Below, piece after piece: positions 44,160-52,541 of a DNA stretch of 64,000 nucleotides. Source of the stretch: Sphingomonas_L flavalba_A. Lineage in GTDB: Bacteria > Pseudomonadota > Alphaproteobacteria > Sphingomonadales > Sphingomonadaceae. The DNA lies in the NCBI RefSeq assembly GCF_047553045.1, contig NZ_CP180208.1:1984001-2048000 (forward strand), in the 5' to 3' direction. The notes under the pieces were generated by a model. The model did not search any database. It worked only from the letters and a program-made list of their open reading frames with translations, and had not been told where the DNA came from. Position numbers and translations under genes: made by a program. Positions within the stretch are counted from its first letter, which is position 1. The number at the start of each line of letters is the position of its first letter.

Positions 44160-47003
44160 TTAGAATCGCGTCCTGACGCCGATCGTGATGTACCGTCCCA
44201 TCACGTCGTACAACGCCCGCGCCGTCGGCAACTGGCTGCCGGGATTCTGGTCGGTGACGAAGAACTGCCCCTTCTTGTTGAACAGATTGTTGACCGTCGC
44301 GAACATCTGCAAGCCGTCACCCATTCCGCCGATATTCTTGCTGAAATTGATGTCGGTGTAGAAGGCCGGGGCAATGTGATTGTCGACATAATATTGGATC
44401 TTCGACTTCACATAGGACCCGATCATCCGCTCCTGCACGCCGATGCTGAAGCTGTCATTGGCGTAGGTGATGCTCAGGTTACCGCGCCATTTCGGCAGCG
44501 GGTAGGTCGACGACAGGAAGCCCGGCAGGTCGGACGTGCCGGCATATTCGATCAGGTCCGCCGCCGCGGTATCCTGCCGCTTGTACGAAATCAGCCGGGT
44601 TCCGAGCAATCGCGCGGATAGCGTACCGTTGCCCAGATCGGCGCGATAGCCGAACTCGAAGTCGACGCCCTTGGTGCTAAGCACCGCGACATTGTTGTTC
44701 ACCCCAGACACCTCGACCGGGACATTGTTGGCGTCGCGAGTAATCAGGCTGCACAGCGGGCTCTGCGGGTTCGACCCGCAGCCGAGCAAGATCTGGCTGG
44801 AACTGCCCGGCGTGCCGATCGCGTCCTTGATCTTGATCCGGTAGAAATCGACCGATCCATAGAATCCGGCCAGCGCCTGCGGCTGCAGGACGACGCCCAG
44901 TGTCAGCGTGTCGGCCTTCTCCGGCTTCAGCACCGGGTTGCCACCGCCACGCGTGCGCACGTCATACGTACCGTTGGTCACCGGATCGAACACCGACTGG
45001 ATCAGCAGCGTCTGCCCGGCGAACAGTTCGAACAGCGAAGGCGCACGGATGTCGCGCGACACCGCCGCGCGCAGGCGGATGTCGCTCACCGGCTCCCACA
45101 CGCCGCCGATCTTGAAGCTGTCGACGCCGCCGCTGGTCGAATAGTCGGCGTGGCGGAACGCGCCGTTCAGTTCCAGCATCCTGGTAAACGGCGCGTCGGC
45201 GATCAGCGGCAGCACCGCTTCGCCATAAATCTCCTTCACCGTGTACGACCCGCGCGCAACACCCACGTTGGTGGACGAGAACAGCGCGCCGTTGCCGCCG
45301 CGAATACCCTGGAAATCAACCGGAACGTCCGGATCGCTGTTGCTGTCCTGGACGATTTTCTGCTTACGGATCTCGCCGCCGAAGGCGACCGTCACCGGCC
45401 CGGCCCAGGTCGAGAACAACGAACCGCGAACATTCAGCACGCCGCTGGTCAGCTGGTTCTTCGTCCGCCACCAGGAATCGTCCAGCACCCACTGCATCGC
45501 CGCCGGGTCGCCGCGCCCCATGCCTAGCACGTTCAGCGGCACGCAATCTGCGAAACGGCTGGGGTCGACCTGCGTGATGCGGCAGACCGGCGCGCCGTTC
45601 GGCCCCGCCACGGCATCGACCGCGGCGAACAGCTTGTCACGGCGGATTTCCTGCGAAACACTGGAAAAACGGGATTCGCCGTAGGTAAACGCGGTATCCC
45701 ATTTCCAGTCGCCGCCCAGCCCGCCGGCAGCACCGACCCGCGCGATCGCCGACTTCATCTTCTGCTCGCTGGGAATAGCGCCAAGCCGCTTGGCACGCGT
45801 ATCCCATTCGGTGAAGTGGCGGGCGATCTGGATGCTGGACGTGCCAAGCGCGGCAAGCTGCGCCGGGGTCAACTGCTGCTGCAGATAGACGTTGTCGGCG
45901 TAGATCGGGATATTGGTGGTCCTGAGGTTGAAATTCTCACCCCTGTTCTGGTCGGTGTTGAGGCTCAGCTGCGCGAACAGTTCCAGCTCGTCAGCGGCTT
46001 CGTAGGTTGCCCGGAAAAACGCCTGACCGGTGCTCGATTCCGGCACCAGCGTGCAGTCGACGCATTCCTCAGGGCCATCGCTTCCCTGCCCGAAACCGGC
46101 CCGGCCGATCGCGGTGCCGCCGTTCATCGGCACCAGCGCGCCGGTCGGCAGGAATTGCAGGTTACGCAGCGCCGCCGGACCGGACGTGATCAGGCCGCCG
46201 CGCGTCGTGCGATTGGTGGTGACCCCCGAATAGTCGAGGAATGGGTTGTTGATCGTACCGATCGCGCCGGACTGCAACGACGGGTCGCGCGCGCCGGTCA
46301 CCCACAGTTCGCCGGCGCCCGAACGCGCGTTGCGGCGGGGAATGCCGTCGGTCGCATAATACTCGATGCTCGCCTGCAGCCGCAGCCGGTCGTCAAGCAA
46401 CGCGGTGCCGCCGGCAACGCCCAGCCGGTAGGAGAAACCATCGCCATAGGTGGACAGCCCGGCCTGGGCCAGCGCCTTCACCCCCCGGAACCGCGTGTCG
46501 GTAATGTAGTTGACGACCCCGGATACCGCGTCGGACCCATAGACCGCCGATGCGCCGCCGGTCACCGTCTCGACCCGCTGGATCAACATCTGCGGGATGA
46601 CGTTGGTGTCGACGCCGCCATTGTTGCCGCTCGGCGGCAGGCGGTAGCCGTCCTGCAAAACCAGCACGCGCTGCGGACCAAGGTTACGCAGGTTCAGATA
46701 GTTGCCGGACCGGACGCGATTGGAACTGACCAGCTGCGCCGTCTGCGCGTTGACCGCGCCCTGGAACACCGGAAGCTGGTTCAGCCCTTCGGCAATGCCG
46801 CCCGGCGCGTTGGCGGCAAGCGATTCGGTCGTGGCGACGGTCAGCGGCGTCGGCGCGCGCGTGCCGTCCGACACGACGCGCGATCCGGTGACGACGATCG
46901 CTTCCTCGGCGGCGCCGTCATCGGCGGCAGTTGGCGCCTGCGCCATCGCGATGGAACTGGCCCCAAACAGCAGGCAGGCGATAGATAATGTGGCACGCGA
47001 CAT
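44160..47003 (-). CDS. TonB-dependent receptor of the sigma-54-linked cluster
   Basis: A 947-residue receptor behind GGAGGGAA. The signal peptide ends at SSIAMAQA. The TonB box-like EEAIVVTGSRVVSDGTRAP is followed by the plug, with NLRNLGPQRVLVLQDGYRLP and VETVTGGASAVYGSDAVSGV, and a very long barrel ending YITIGVRTRF. This plug type (RVLVLxDGxR, GGASAVYGSDAVSG) is typical of receptors for carbohydrates, peptides or plant compounds rather than iron siderophores. It lies 52 bp after the quinoprotein-like gene and is probably expressed from the same sigma-54 promoter. Confidence 0.92.
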   Translation of the reverse strand: MSRATLSIACLLFGASSIAMAQAPTAADDGAAEEAIVVTGSRVVSDGTRAPTPLTVATTESLAANAPGGIAEGLNQLPVFQGAVNAQTAQLVSSNRVRSGNYLNLRNLGPQRVLVLQDGYRLPPSGNNGGVDTNVIPQMLIQRVETVTGGASAVYGSDAVSGVVNYITDTRFRGVKALAQAGLSTYGDGFSYRLGVAGGTALLDDRLRLQASIEYYATDGIPRRNARSGAGELWVTGARDPSLQSGAIGTINNPFLDYSGVTTNRTTRGGLITSGPAALRNLQFLPTGALVPMNGGTAIGRAGFGQGSDGPEECVDCTLVPESSTGQAFFRATYEAADELELFAQLSLNTDQNRGENFNLRTTNIPIYADNVYLQQQLTPAQLAALGTSSIQIARHFTEWDTRAKRLGAIPSEQKMKSAIARVGAAGGLGGDWKWDTAFTYGESRFSSVSQEIRRDKLFAAVDAVAGPNGAPVCRITQVDPSRFADCVPLNVLGMGRGDPAAMQWVLDDSWWRTKNQLTSGVLNVRGSLFSTWAGPVTVAFGGEIRKQKIVQDSNSDPDVPVDFQGIRGGNGALFSSTNVGVARGSYTVKEIYGEAVLPLIADAPFTRMLELNGAFRHADYSTSGGVDSFKIGGVWEPVSDIRLRAAVSRDIRAPSLFELFAGQTLLIQSVFDPVTNGTYDVRTRGGGNPVLKPEKADTLTLGVVLQPQALAGFYGSVDFYRIKIKDAIGTPGSSSQILLGCGSNPQSPLCSLITRDANNVPVEVSGVNNNVAVLSTKGVDFEFGYRADLGNGTLSARLLGTRLISYKRQDTAAADLIEYAGTSDLPGFLSSTYPLPKWRGNLSITYANDSFSIGVQERMIGSYVKSKIQYYVDNHIAPAFYTDINFSKNIGGMGDGLQMFATVNNLFNKKGQFFVTDQNPGSQLPTARALYDVMGRYITIGVRTRF

Positions 47004-47055
47004 GATGTTCCCTCCGCATATTTTGCTATTTTCAATAATTACAATGTCTTGAAGT

Positions 47056-49119
47056 CTATTTTTCTTCTTGTGTTTTAAGATATTCGGCCACTGCGTCGAT
47101 CTGTTCGGCAGTCATCCCGGCGGCCAGCGGCTGCATCGTTCCGGTGGTCATCGCCGTGATCAGATAGGGCTTGGGCAGGCTGGCGATCGCGGCCTTGGGC
47201 GGCGCTTCCGATGCATTGGATTCGTGGCATGCCGCGCAGCGCCCGGCGAACAGCGCCTTGCCCTGCGGTACCTTGCCGACCGGCAGCACCGGCGCCGCCG
47301 TGGCGGTCGCCGTCGGCCGTGGCCGCGGCTTGGCCGATTTCGGCAACAGGCCGAACGCCTGGACACGATCGGTGCCGACCAGAACCAGGCCGTTGACCAC
47401 CGCCGGTTCGTTATACTTCCCGCTCGGGTACAATTCGCCCGGCGCTGTCTTCCACAGCAGCTTCAGTGTCGCCGCGTCGAAAGCGTAGAGCGTCGGGCGC
47501 GGCGCATCGGCGGTGTCCAGCTTGGTCAGCCGCGGCGCGTTCGGGTCCATTACCCAGACGATCGCGTCCCGGCCGCCATTGCTGCTCACCGTCGGCGAAC
47601 CGGGGTTGAAGAAGGTCTGGGTCATCTCCCGCGCGGCGATACGGGGAAAGGCCGGCTTGCCCGGCGCGGTCATGATCCGCACCTTCACCAGCCCCGGCGG
47701 CACCGGCGTCGAATAGTCCTGCCCCGCCTTGCTGCTGCCGGTGGCAAAGATGAAATGCTGCTTGCCGTCGGAAAAATAAGCGGCGGTCGACCGGCTCTTT
47801 GCCGAATTCATCATGCCGATATCGTCGGAATAGGGGCCGAACAGGTTGATCGGTCCGCGCGTGCCGAACTGCGGCTGCGGTTCCGGGTCGACCAGCGACT
47901 TGTCGGTTTCCGGGTCCGTGCTGCACGGATGGCGCTTGACCAGATCGCCGGGCATATGGTCCCGGTCCAGCATGTAGAAATTGCCCTGCTTGCCGCCGCC
48001 AAGCGCCATCAACCGCGGCGTCGCGGTTTCCGATTCTGGCAGGTCGACAACGATGGTGCCGCTGCTGCCGAGGTCGATGTCGTTGGCTGCTACCTGGCAA
48101 TAGTTGAACGGGGTGTAGGTGCCGGTCAGGGTAAAACCCTTGTCCGGGTCGTCGCTGAGCTGGATGATCGACTGGCCCCAGCTGTGCGGGCTGTCGGGAT
48201 AGACGCCGGGAATGCCAGCCTTCAGCCGTACCGCCATCAGATAGCTGGCACCGGTCGCGATATGTACCCGCCCCTGCTTGTCGATCGACGGGCCGCCGGA
48301 CGCCCACATGCCGCCCTGCAACTGGTCGCTGACCGGCGTCGTCGAAAAGGCGGAGGCCACCCTCGCATTGCGGGTGTCGATGCTCACCACCCAGCCGCTC
48401 TGCCCGTCCTTGCCAAATGCCATGTACACGCGGCTTTTGTCGGGGCTCAGGTTCAATGCGCCGCGCTGCCAGTGCTTCAGCGTCGACGGAAACTGGTTGG
48501 TGCCATTGCGGGTCACGCCCGGCCGGTTGACGGTAACGGCGTCGACGGTCAGCGGCCAGCCGCGCACGTCCTCGCCGGTCCTGACGTCAAGCGCATGCAT
48601 CTGCCACTGGCGATCCAGGTCGCAGGAACTGACGTAGATGCGGTTCTGGTCGCGGTCGATGACCGGGGTGCTGAGCACCCCGATCAGCTCCAGCGTCCCC
48701 TCGCACGGCTTCAGCGCCAGCCGCTTGCGCCACAGGATCGTGCCGGGCGCGACATCCTTATGCGCTGCGGTGCTGATCGCGTAGGCGTATCCATTGGTCG
48801 TCGCGACATAGGCGACGGAGAAACGGCCGCGATACTGCCCCGCGTTAATTTTCACTGAATCCAGGTAGAGCGGCGATGCCTGCAAGCGGGGCGGCCGCCC
48901 TTCGAAACTATCCAGTTCGGGCGATTCCCACAGCAGACCGAAACGGTCGCCAGCCACCGCCGCCGGGGTCAGCACCGTCTCGCGGGGGTTCCAGCCGCTT
49001 CGCTGCGCGTCATAATGATAGGTCAGCTTGTCGACACGGCCGGGCGCGTCCCCGTCACCGAGCATCGAACATGCCGGCAACAGGGCGATCGCGGCGAAAA
49101 GCGGCAGTTTCTTCATCAT
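47056..49119 (-). CDS. Quinoprotein-like beta-propeller lipoprotein with C-terminal cytochrome c
   Basis: A 687-residue exported protein starting at 49119 (or the adjacent Met at 49116) behind GGAGG. A lipoprotein signal with lipobox LLPAC ends near residue 17. Residues about 30-600 form PQQ-dehydrogenase-like blade repeats (SVAYVATTNGYAYAI, ALNLSPDKSRVYMAFG, SNGGRDAIVWVMDP, LYAFDAATLKLLWK). After a Pro/Thr/Ala linker, the last 75 residues are a cytochrome c domain with CAACH and a distal Met in TGTMQPLAAGM. It may be a periplasmic dehydrogenase passing electrons to its own heme, but PQQ-binding residues could not be verified. A sigma-54 promoter lies 217 bp upstream. Confidence 0.82.
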   Translation of the reverse strand: MMKKLPLFAAIALLPACSMLGDGDAPGRVDKLTYHYDAQRSGWNPRETVLTPAAVAGDRFGLLWESPELDSFEGRPPRLQASPLYLDSVKINAGQYRGRFSVAYVATTNGYAYAISTAAHKDVAPGTILWRKRLALKPCEGTLELIGVLSTPVIDRDQNRIYVSSCDLDRQWQMHALDVRTGEDVRGWPLTVDAVTVNRPGVTRNGTNQFPSTLKHWQRGALNLSPDKSRVYMAFGKDGQSGWVVSIDTRNARVASAFSTTPVSDQLQGGMWASGGPSIDKQGRVHIATGASYLMAVRLKAGIPGVYPDSPHSWGQSIIQLSDDPDKGFTLTGTYTPFNYCQVAANDIDLGSSGTIVVDLPESETATPRLMALGGGKQGNFYMLDRDHMPGDLVKRHPCSTDPETDKSLVDPEPQPQFGTRGPINLFGPYSDDIGMMNSAKSRSTAAYFSDGKQHFIFATGSSKAGQDYSTPVPPGLVKVRIMTAPGKPAFPRIAAREMTQTFFNPGSPTVSSNGGRDAIVWVMDPNAPRLTKLDTADAPRPTLYAFDAATLKLLWKTAPGELYPSGKYNEPAVVNGLVLVGTDRVQAFGLLPKSAKPRPRPTATATAAPVLPVGKVPQGKALFAGRCAACHESNASEAPPKAAIASLPKPYLITAMTTGTMQPLAAGMTAEQIDAVAEYLKTQEEK

Positions 49120-49335
49120 CCCCTCCAGGGTCTGCCGGGCAGCCCATGACCCGACACCTGCAACAGCGGGCCAGGCGTTGATCGTCTTGTTGAAGCGAGG
49201 AAGCAGCACCCGCATATCCCGATGACAGACACCATGCCCGCACTGTCGGCCGCGCAGCCCGGCACCTGAGAGCACAGCCGCACCCTCAGGAATCCGCGGG
49301 TCCGCTTCTTCCTCGCCCTGTTCCAATCCAACACA

Positions 49336-49350
49336 GCAAATTATGTGCCA
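49336..49350 (-). promoter_or_regulatory. Sigma-54 (-24/-12) promoter 2
   Basis: The minus strand reads TGGCACA-TAAT-TTGC followed by T. It matches the RpoN consensus TGGCACG-N4-TTGCW at every position but one, and the invariant GG and GC have the required spacing. Transcription would start near 49324, giving a leader of about 205 nt before the quinoprotein-like gene. It sits in the 336-bp gap after the DUF1080 gene. Confidence 0.8.
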
Positions 49351-49411
49351 AATCCGAAATCGCGCATTTCGGCGGCGGCGGCGTGCCGCGCGGCTTGCAC
49401 CGGCGCACTAT

Positions 49412-49429
49412 TGTTACCCAATGGTGACA
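49412..49429. promoter_or_regulatory. Candidate enhancer site for promoter 2
   Basis: TGTTACC-CAAT-GGTGACA is an inverted repeat (6 of 7 positions symmetrical) about 60 bp upstream of the -24 element of promoter 2. A closely related dyad stands at almost the same distance from the other sigma-54 promoter in the cluster, making it a likely binding site of the local enhancer-binding protein. Confidence 0.65.
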
Positions 49430-49455
49430 TCCGCCGCCAAACTATACACAGGCAC

Positions 49456-50319
49456 TTATTCGGGCAGCGGCGTGTCCGGCGTCTTGACCCGCGTCGACTC
49501 CTTGTAGGTCCGGCGAGGCTCTGGCGCCGGCACCGGGTTGGAGATGAAGCGGCCGGTAATGTCCGGGAAGCTGTCGATCGGCTTGATGACAACGTCCTTG
49601 AACTGCACGTAGCTCGGCTTGGATATATGAAGCTGGAGGCCGATCAGCCCGTCTCTGGGGCTGAGCGGGTCGTTGATCGTCGCGTCGATCGCCAGATACC
49701 CGTTGACCGCCTGAACGACGCGGTTGCCGTGAACGATCACCACGCCTTCGTTCCATGCCTCACCCGTCGGCTTCACCGCCTTCAGGATCACCTCGCGCGG
49801 ATTGACCATCTCGATCACGTTGCGGACGATCCGGCCGGTGCCGCCGCCGCCCGACTGGATGCGGGTGACCTCCGCCCGCTGACCGAGCAGCACCATCTCC
49901 TGCCGGTCGCCCAGCTCGTCATACAGCATCGCGAACCGGTCGATGTCCTTGGTGATCGGCGTCACATTGGCCTGCATCCCGGCCATCGCGAAATTGCCGG
50001 GAACCTGGCCGCTGCGGAACTGAATGCCCGAATTGCCGAAATCATTGGCGAAACGGTATTTGAACCGCAGTTCGAAGTTGGGAAACTCCCGCTCCAGGAT
50101 CAGATAGGTGTTCTTGTCGATCAGCTGTTCGGAACCGCCGGTGATCGCGCCGTCGCGCACCGACCACAACGTCATGTCGCCGCGCCACCCGTTCAGCGTC
50201 TTACCGTCGAACAGCGAGATGAAACCTTCCGGCACCGGTGCCGGCGCTTTCGCCACCGCGGGCGCCGCGAAGGCGATAAGAGCCGCGCCGATCGCGGTGG
50301 CTGCACCCATTCGTTTCAT
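49456..50319 (-). CDS. DUF1080 (3-keto-disaccharide hydrolase-like) secreted protein
   Basis: A 287-residue secreted protein starting at 50319 behind AAAGGGAG, with the signal peptide cut near AAPAVAKA. The concanavalin-like DUF1080 domain covers about residues 32-255: GFISLFDGKTLNGWRG, WSVRDGAITGG, FELRFKYRF, GNSGIQFR, and the closing GLIGLQLHISKPSYVQFKDV. Members hydrolyse or bind 3-ketoglycosides and related sugars. It is the last gene before the second sigma-54 promoter. A C-terminal Pro/Arg-rich tail of about 30 residues follows the domain. Confidence 0.87.
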   Translation of the reverse strand: MKRMGAATAIGAALIAFAAPAVAKAPAPVPEGFISLFDGKTLNGWRGDMTLWSVRDGAITGGSEQLIDKNTYLILEREFPNFELRFKYRFANDFGNSGIQFRSGQVPGNFAMAGMQANVTPITKDIDRFAMLYDELGDRQEMVLLGQRAEVTRIQSGGGGTGRIVRNVIEMVNPREVILKAVKPTGEAWNEGVVIVHGNRVVQAVNGYLAIDATINDPLSPRDGLIGLQLHISKPSYVQFKDVVIKPIDSFPDITGRFISNPVPAPEPRRTYKESTRVKTPDTPLPE

Positions 50320-50381
50320 GATACGCTCCCTTTCAGACTGGCATGTACTTCTGGTGTTTGCGGTTGCGCTGGTGCGCGGCG

Positions 50382-51614
50382 TCATTCGCCGATCGCGACG
50401 CGGTCGGCGGAATTGAATGACACCATCAACACCGCGTCCTCGGTGCCGATGTTGCGGGCGTTGTGAACGGTTCCCTCCGGGATCATCACCGTGTCGCCGG
50501 CGCGCATCTCATACTCCTTGTCACCAACCCGGTGCATGATCCGCCCCTGCGCGACATAGAGCACTTCGTCGCAGTTCGGGTGCCAGTGCGGCGGGTTGGC
50601 GTCGCCGGGGCGGATGGTCGCCCGGCCGGTCGTCAGGTGAGACGCATTGCCCAGCGAGCGATGGGCAAACCATTCCAGCTGGCCCCACGGCGTCTTCTCG
50701 ACGGTAACCTCGCTGCCGGCGCGGACGATCAGCTGCGGCTCCGGCGGCGGCGCGACGCCGGGGGCCGGCGCCTCCGGCAGGGTGGCGGAGACCCCGCCCT
50801 CCGGCACCGGATGGCCGCTGCTCCACAGGATGGCGTTCAGCACCATCCGCCGCACCTGCGGCTGGTCGAGGAAGGAAAGAAAATGCCCCCCCGCATAGCC
50901 GAACGAACGGCCGCCGCCCGGCCGCTCATAGGCCCATGCGGCGACGCCGGGTCGCGCATCCTCGTATACCGGTGCGCCGCTCCGGTACTGGACATGGGCG
51001 CGGGCGCTCAGGATCGGGGTCACCCCGGCGGAGCGGAAATCGATCGCCGCGTAATACTCATCGAGATGGTTGAAATCGCCGATCCCTTTCGCGACCGGGT
51101 GCGCCTTGCCGACGACGGCGACCGGGGCGATCTCGATCGACCAGCCGCTACCGGCTGCGCGCGATGCGCCCAGCCAGTTCTGCGTGGCGGTCGCCTGCCC
51201 GGCATCGGCGACGGTCATCGCCTGGTGCAGGGCGACCAGTCCGACACCGCGCGCAGCCAGTCGATCCATCTGCCCGCGCGCGGCGGGGCTGAACAGCGAA
51301 CCGCCATCGCGGTTCTCACCCTGCGGCGCCTGATAGAGGACGACGACGCTGGCATCATCGATCTCGGCCGGGTCGCGCGGAAAGCCGCCGGGATAAGTGC
51401 GGATCACCGGGTTCAGCCTCGCGAAATCGGGCGACGCCCTGATCAGCCGCTCCAGCTTGATCACCCCGTTGGGAAAGTCATGCTGCCCCTGGTCGGCCCC
51501 TTGCCGCTCGCCACCGATCAGCACGATCGTCGGCGCCGTCGCCGGCCGGGCCACCGCCGGCACTGCCAGCAGAACGACCGCCGCCGGCACCAGGATGTTG
51601 CGAAGTCTGGCCAT
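50382..51614 (-). CDS. ThuA-like domain fused to a cupin
   Basis: A 410-residue exported protein starting at 51614 behind GGAGAG, with signal peptide MARLRNILVPAAVVLLAVPA. Residues about 28-260 form a ThuA-like (trehalose-utilisation, glutamine-amidotransferase-fold) domain: VVVLYQAPQGE, GLVALHQAMTV, GGRSFGYAGGHFL. After a Pro-rich linker, residues about 290-405 form a cupin with the metal motif PHWHPNCDEVLYVAQGRI and GDTVMIPEGTVHNARN. ThuA proteins are linked to keto-sugar metabolism; the cupin may be an isomerase or binding module. I do not know a characterised protein with this fusion. Confidence 0.82.
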   Translation of the reverse strand: MARLRNILVPAAVVLLAVPAVARPATAPTIVLIGGERQGADQGQHDFPNGVIKLERLIRASPDFARLNPVIRTYPGGFPRDPAEIDDASVVVLYQAPQGENRDGGSLFSPAARGQMDRLAARGVGLVALHQAMTVADAGQATATQNWLGASRAAGSGWSIEIAPVAVVGKAHPVAKGIGDFNHLDEYYAAIDFRSAGVTPILSARAHVQYRSGAPVYEDARPGVAAWAYERPGGGRSFGYAGGHFLSFLDQPQVRRMVLNAILWSSGHPVPEGGVSATLPEAPAPGVAPPPEPQLIVRAGSEVTVEKTPWGQLEWFAHRSLGNASHLTTGRATIRPGDANPPHWHPNCDEVLYVAQGRIMHRVGDKEYEMRAGDTVMIPEGTVHNARNIGTEDAVLMVSFNSADRVAIGE

Positions 51615-51643
51615 GACGTTTCTCTCCTTCCCGATCACCGCGC

Positions 51644-52513
51644 TCACCGTGCTACGGCTGTCCGGGCGGCACCCGCGCCCGCGCGGTTGAGCGCCAGGCT
51701 GGTGAACCGCCCGACCTGCTCGGTGATCGCGATCTCTGCTGGCAGCCGCTCCATCGACGTCGCGCCGAAGAAGCCGTCGACCTCGGGACAAGCGTCGAGG
51801 ACGAAGGCAACATCCTCCGGCGACGAAATCGGTCCGCCATGACACAAGGCGATGATGTCGGGCCGCTCGCTGCGCGCCGCGTCGACAATGGTCCGCACTG
51901 TCCGCGCCGCCACGTCCAGCGTCATCGCGGTCTTGGCCCCGATCCGCCCGCCGGTGGTCAGCCCCATATGGGCGACGACGATATCGGCGCCTGCCCGCGC
52001 CATCTGCCGCGCCTGCTCGGCGTCGAACACATAAGGGGTGGTCAGCAGCCCGGCTTCATGGGCACGGGCGATCAGTGCCACTTCCTTGTCGAAGCTCATC
52101 CCCGTCTCTTCCAGGTTCAGCCGGAACGATCCGTCGATCAGCCCCACGGTCGGGAAGTTCTGGACACCAGCGAAGCCCATGCCGATGATCTCGCGCAGGA
52201 ACTGGTCGGTCAGCAGGAACGGGTCGGTGCCGTTGACCCCGGCGAGAACCGGCGTCCGCTCGACGATGGTCAGCACCTCGCGCCCCATATCAAGCACGAT
52301 CTCGTTGGCGTTGCCGTAGGCAAGCAGCCCGCTCAGCGAACCGCGCCCGGCCATGCGAAACCGGCCGGAATTATAGATGATCAGCAGGTCGGCACCGCCG
52401 TCCTCGGCGCATTTCGCGGAAATGCCGGTGCCGGCGCCGCTGCCGATGATCGGCTTGCCGGCGGCGATCTTTTCGCGGAATCCGGTGACAATATCTTCGC
52501 GCTTCCAGTTCAT
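51644..52513 (-). CDS. TIM-barrel phosphoenolpyruvate hydrolase-like protein
   Basis: A 289-residue stand-alone TIM-barrel protein starting at 52513 behind GGAGGTCAC. It belongs to the PEP hydrolase-like/TIM-barrel signal-transduction family (PF09370 type): IIGSGAGTGISAKCAEDGGA, LLIIYNSGRFR, GRGSLSGLLAYGNANE, GFAGVQNFPTVGLIDG and ALCHGGPISSPEDV. The same signature occurs in the N-terminal sensor domain of the enhancer-binding protein upstream. Members usually lie next to a Tm-1/UPF0261 gene, as here. The reaction is not established; hydrolysis or C-C cleavage of an oxoacid-like substrate has been suggested by family name only. Confidence 0.85.
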   Translation of the reverse strand: MNWKREDIVTGFREKIAAGKPIIGSGAGTGISAKCAEDGGADLLIIYNSGRFRMAGRGSLSGLLAYGNANEIVLDMGREVLTIVERTPVLAGVNGTDPFLLTDQFLREIIGMGFAGVQNFPTVGLIDGSFRLNLEETGMSFDKEVALIARAHEAGLLTTPYVFDAEQARQMARAGADIVVAHMGLTTGGRIGAKTAMTLDVAARTVRTIVDAARSERPDIIALCHGGPISSPEDVAFVLDACPEVDGFFGATSMERLPAEIAITEQVGRFTSLALNRAGAGAARTAVAR

Positions 52514-52541
52514 GTGACCTCCGGGTGGAAATGGTGTGATG

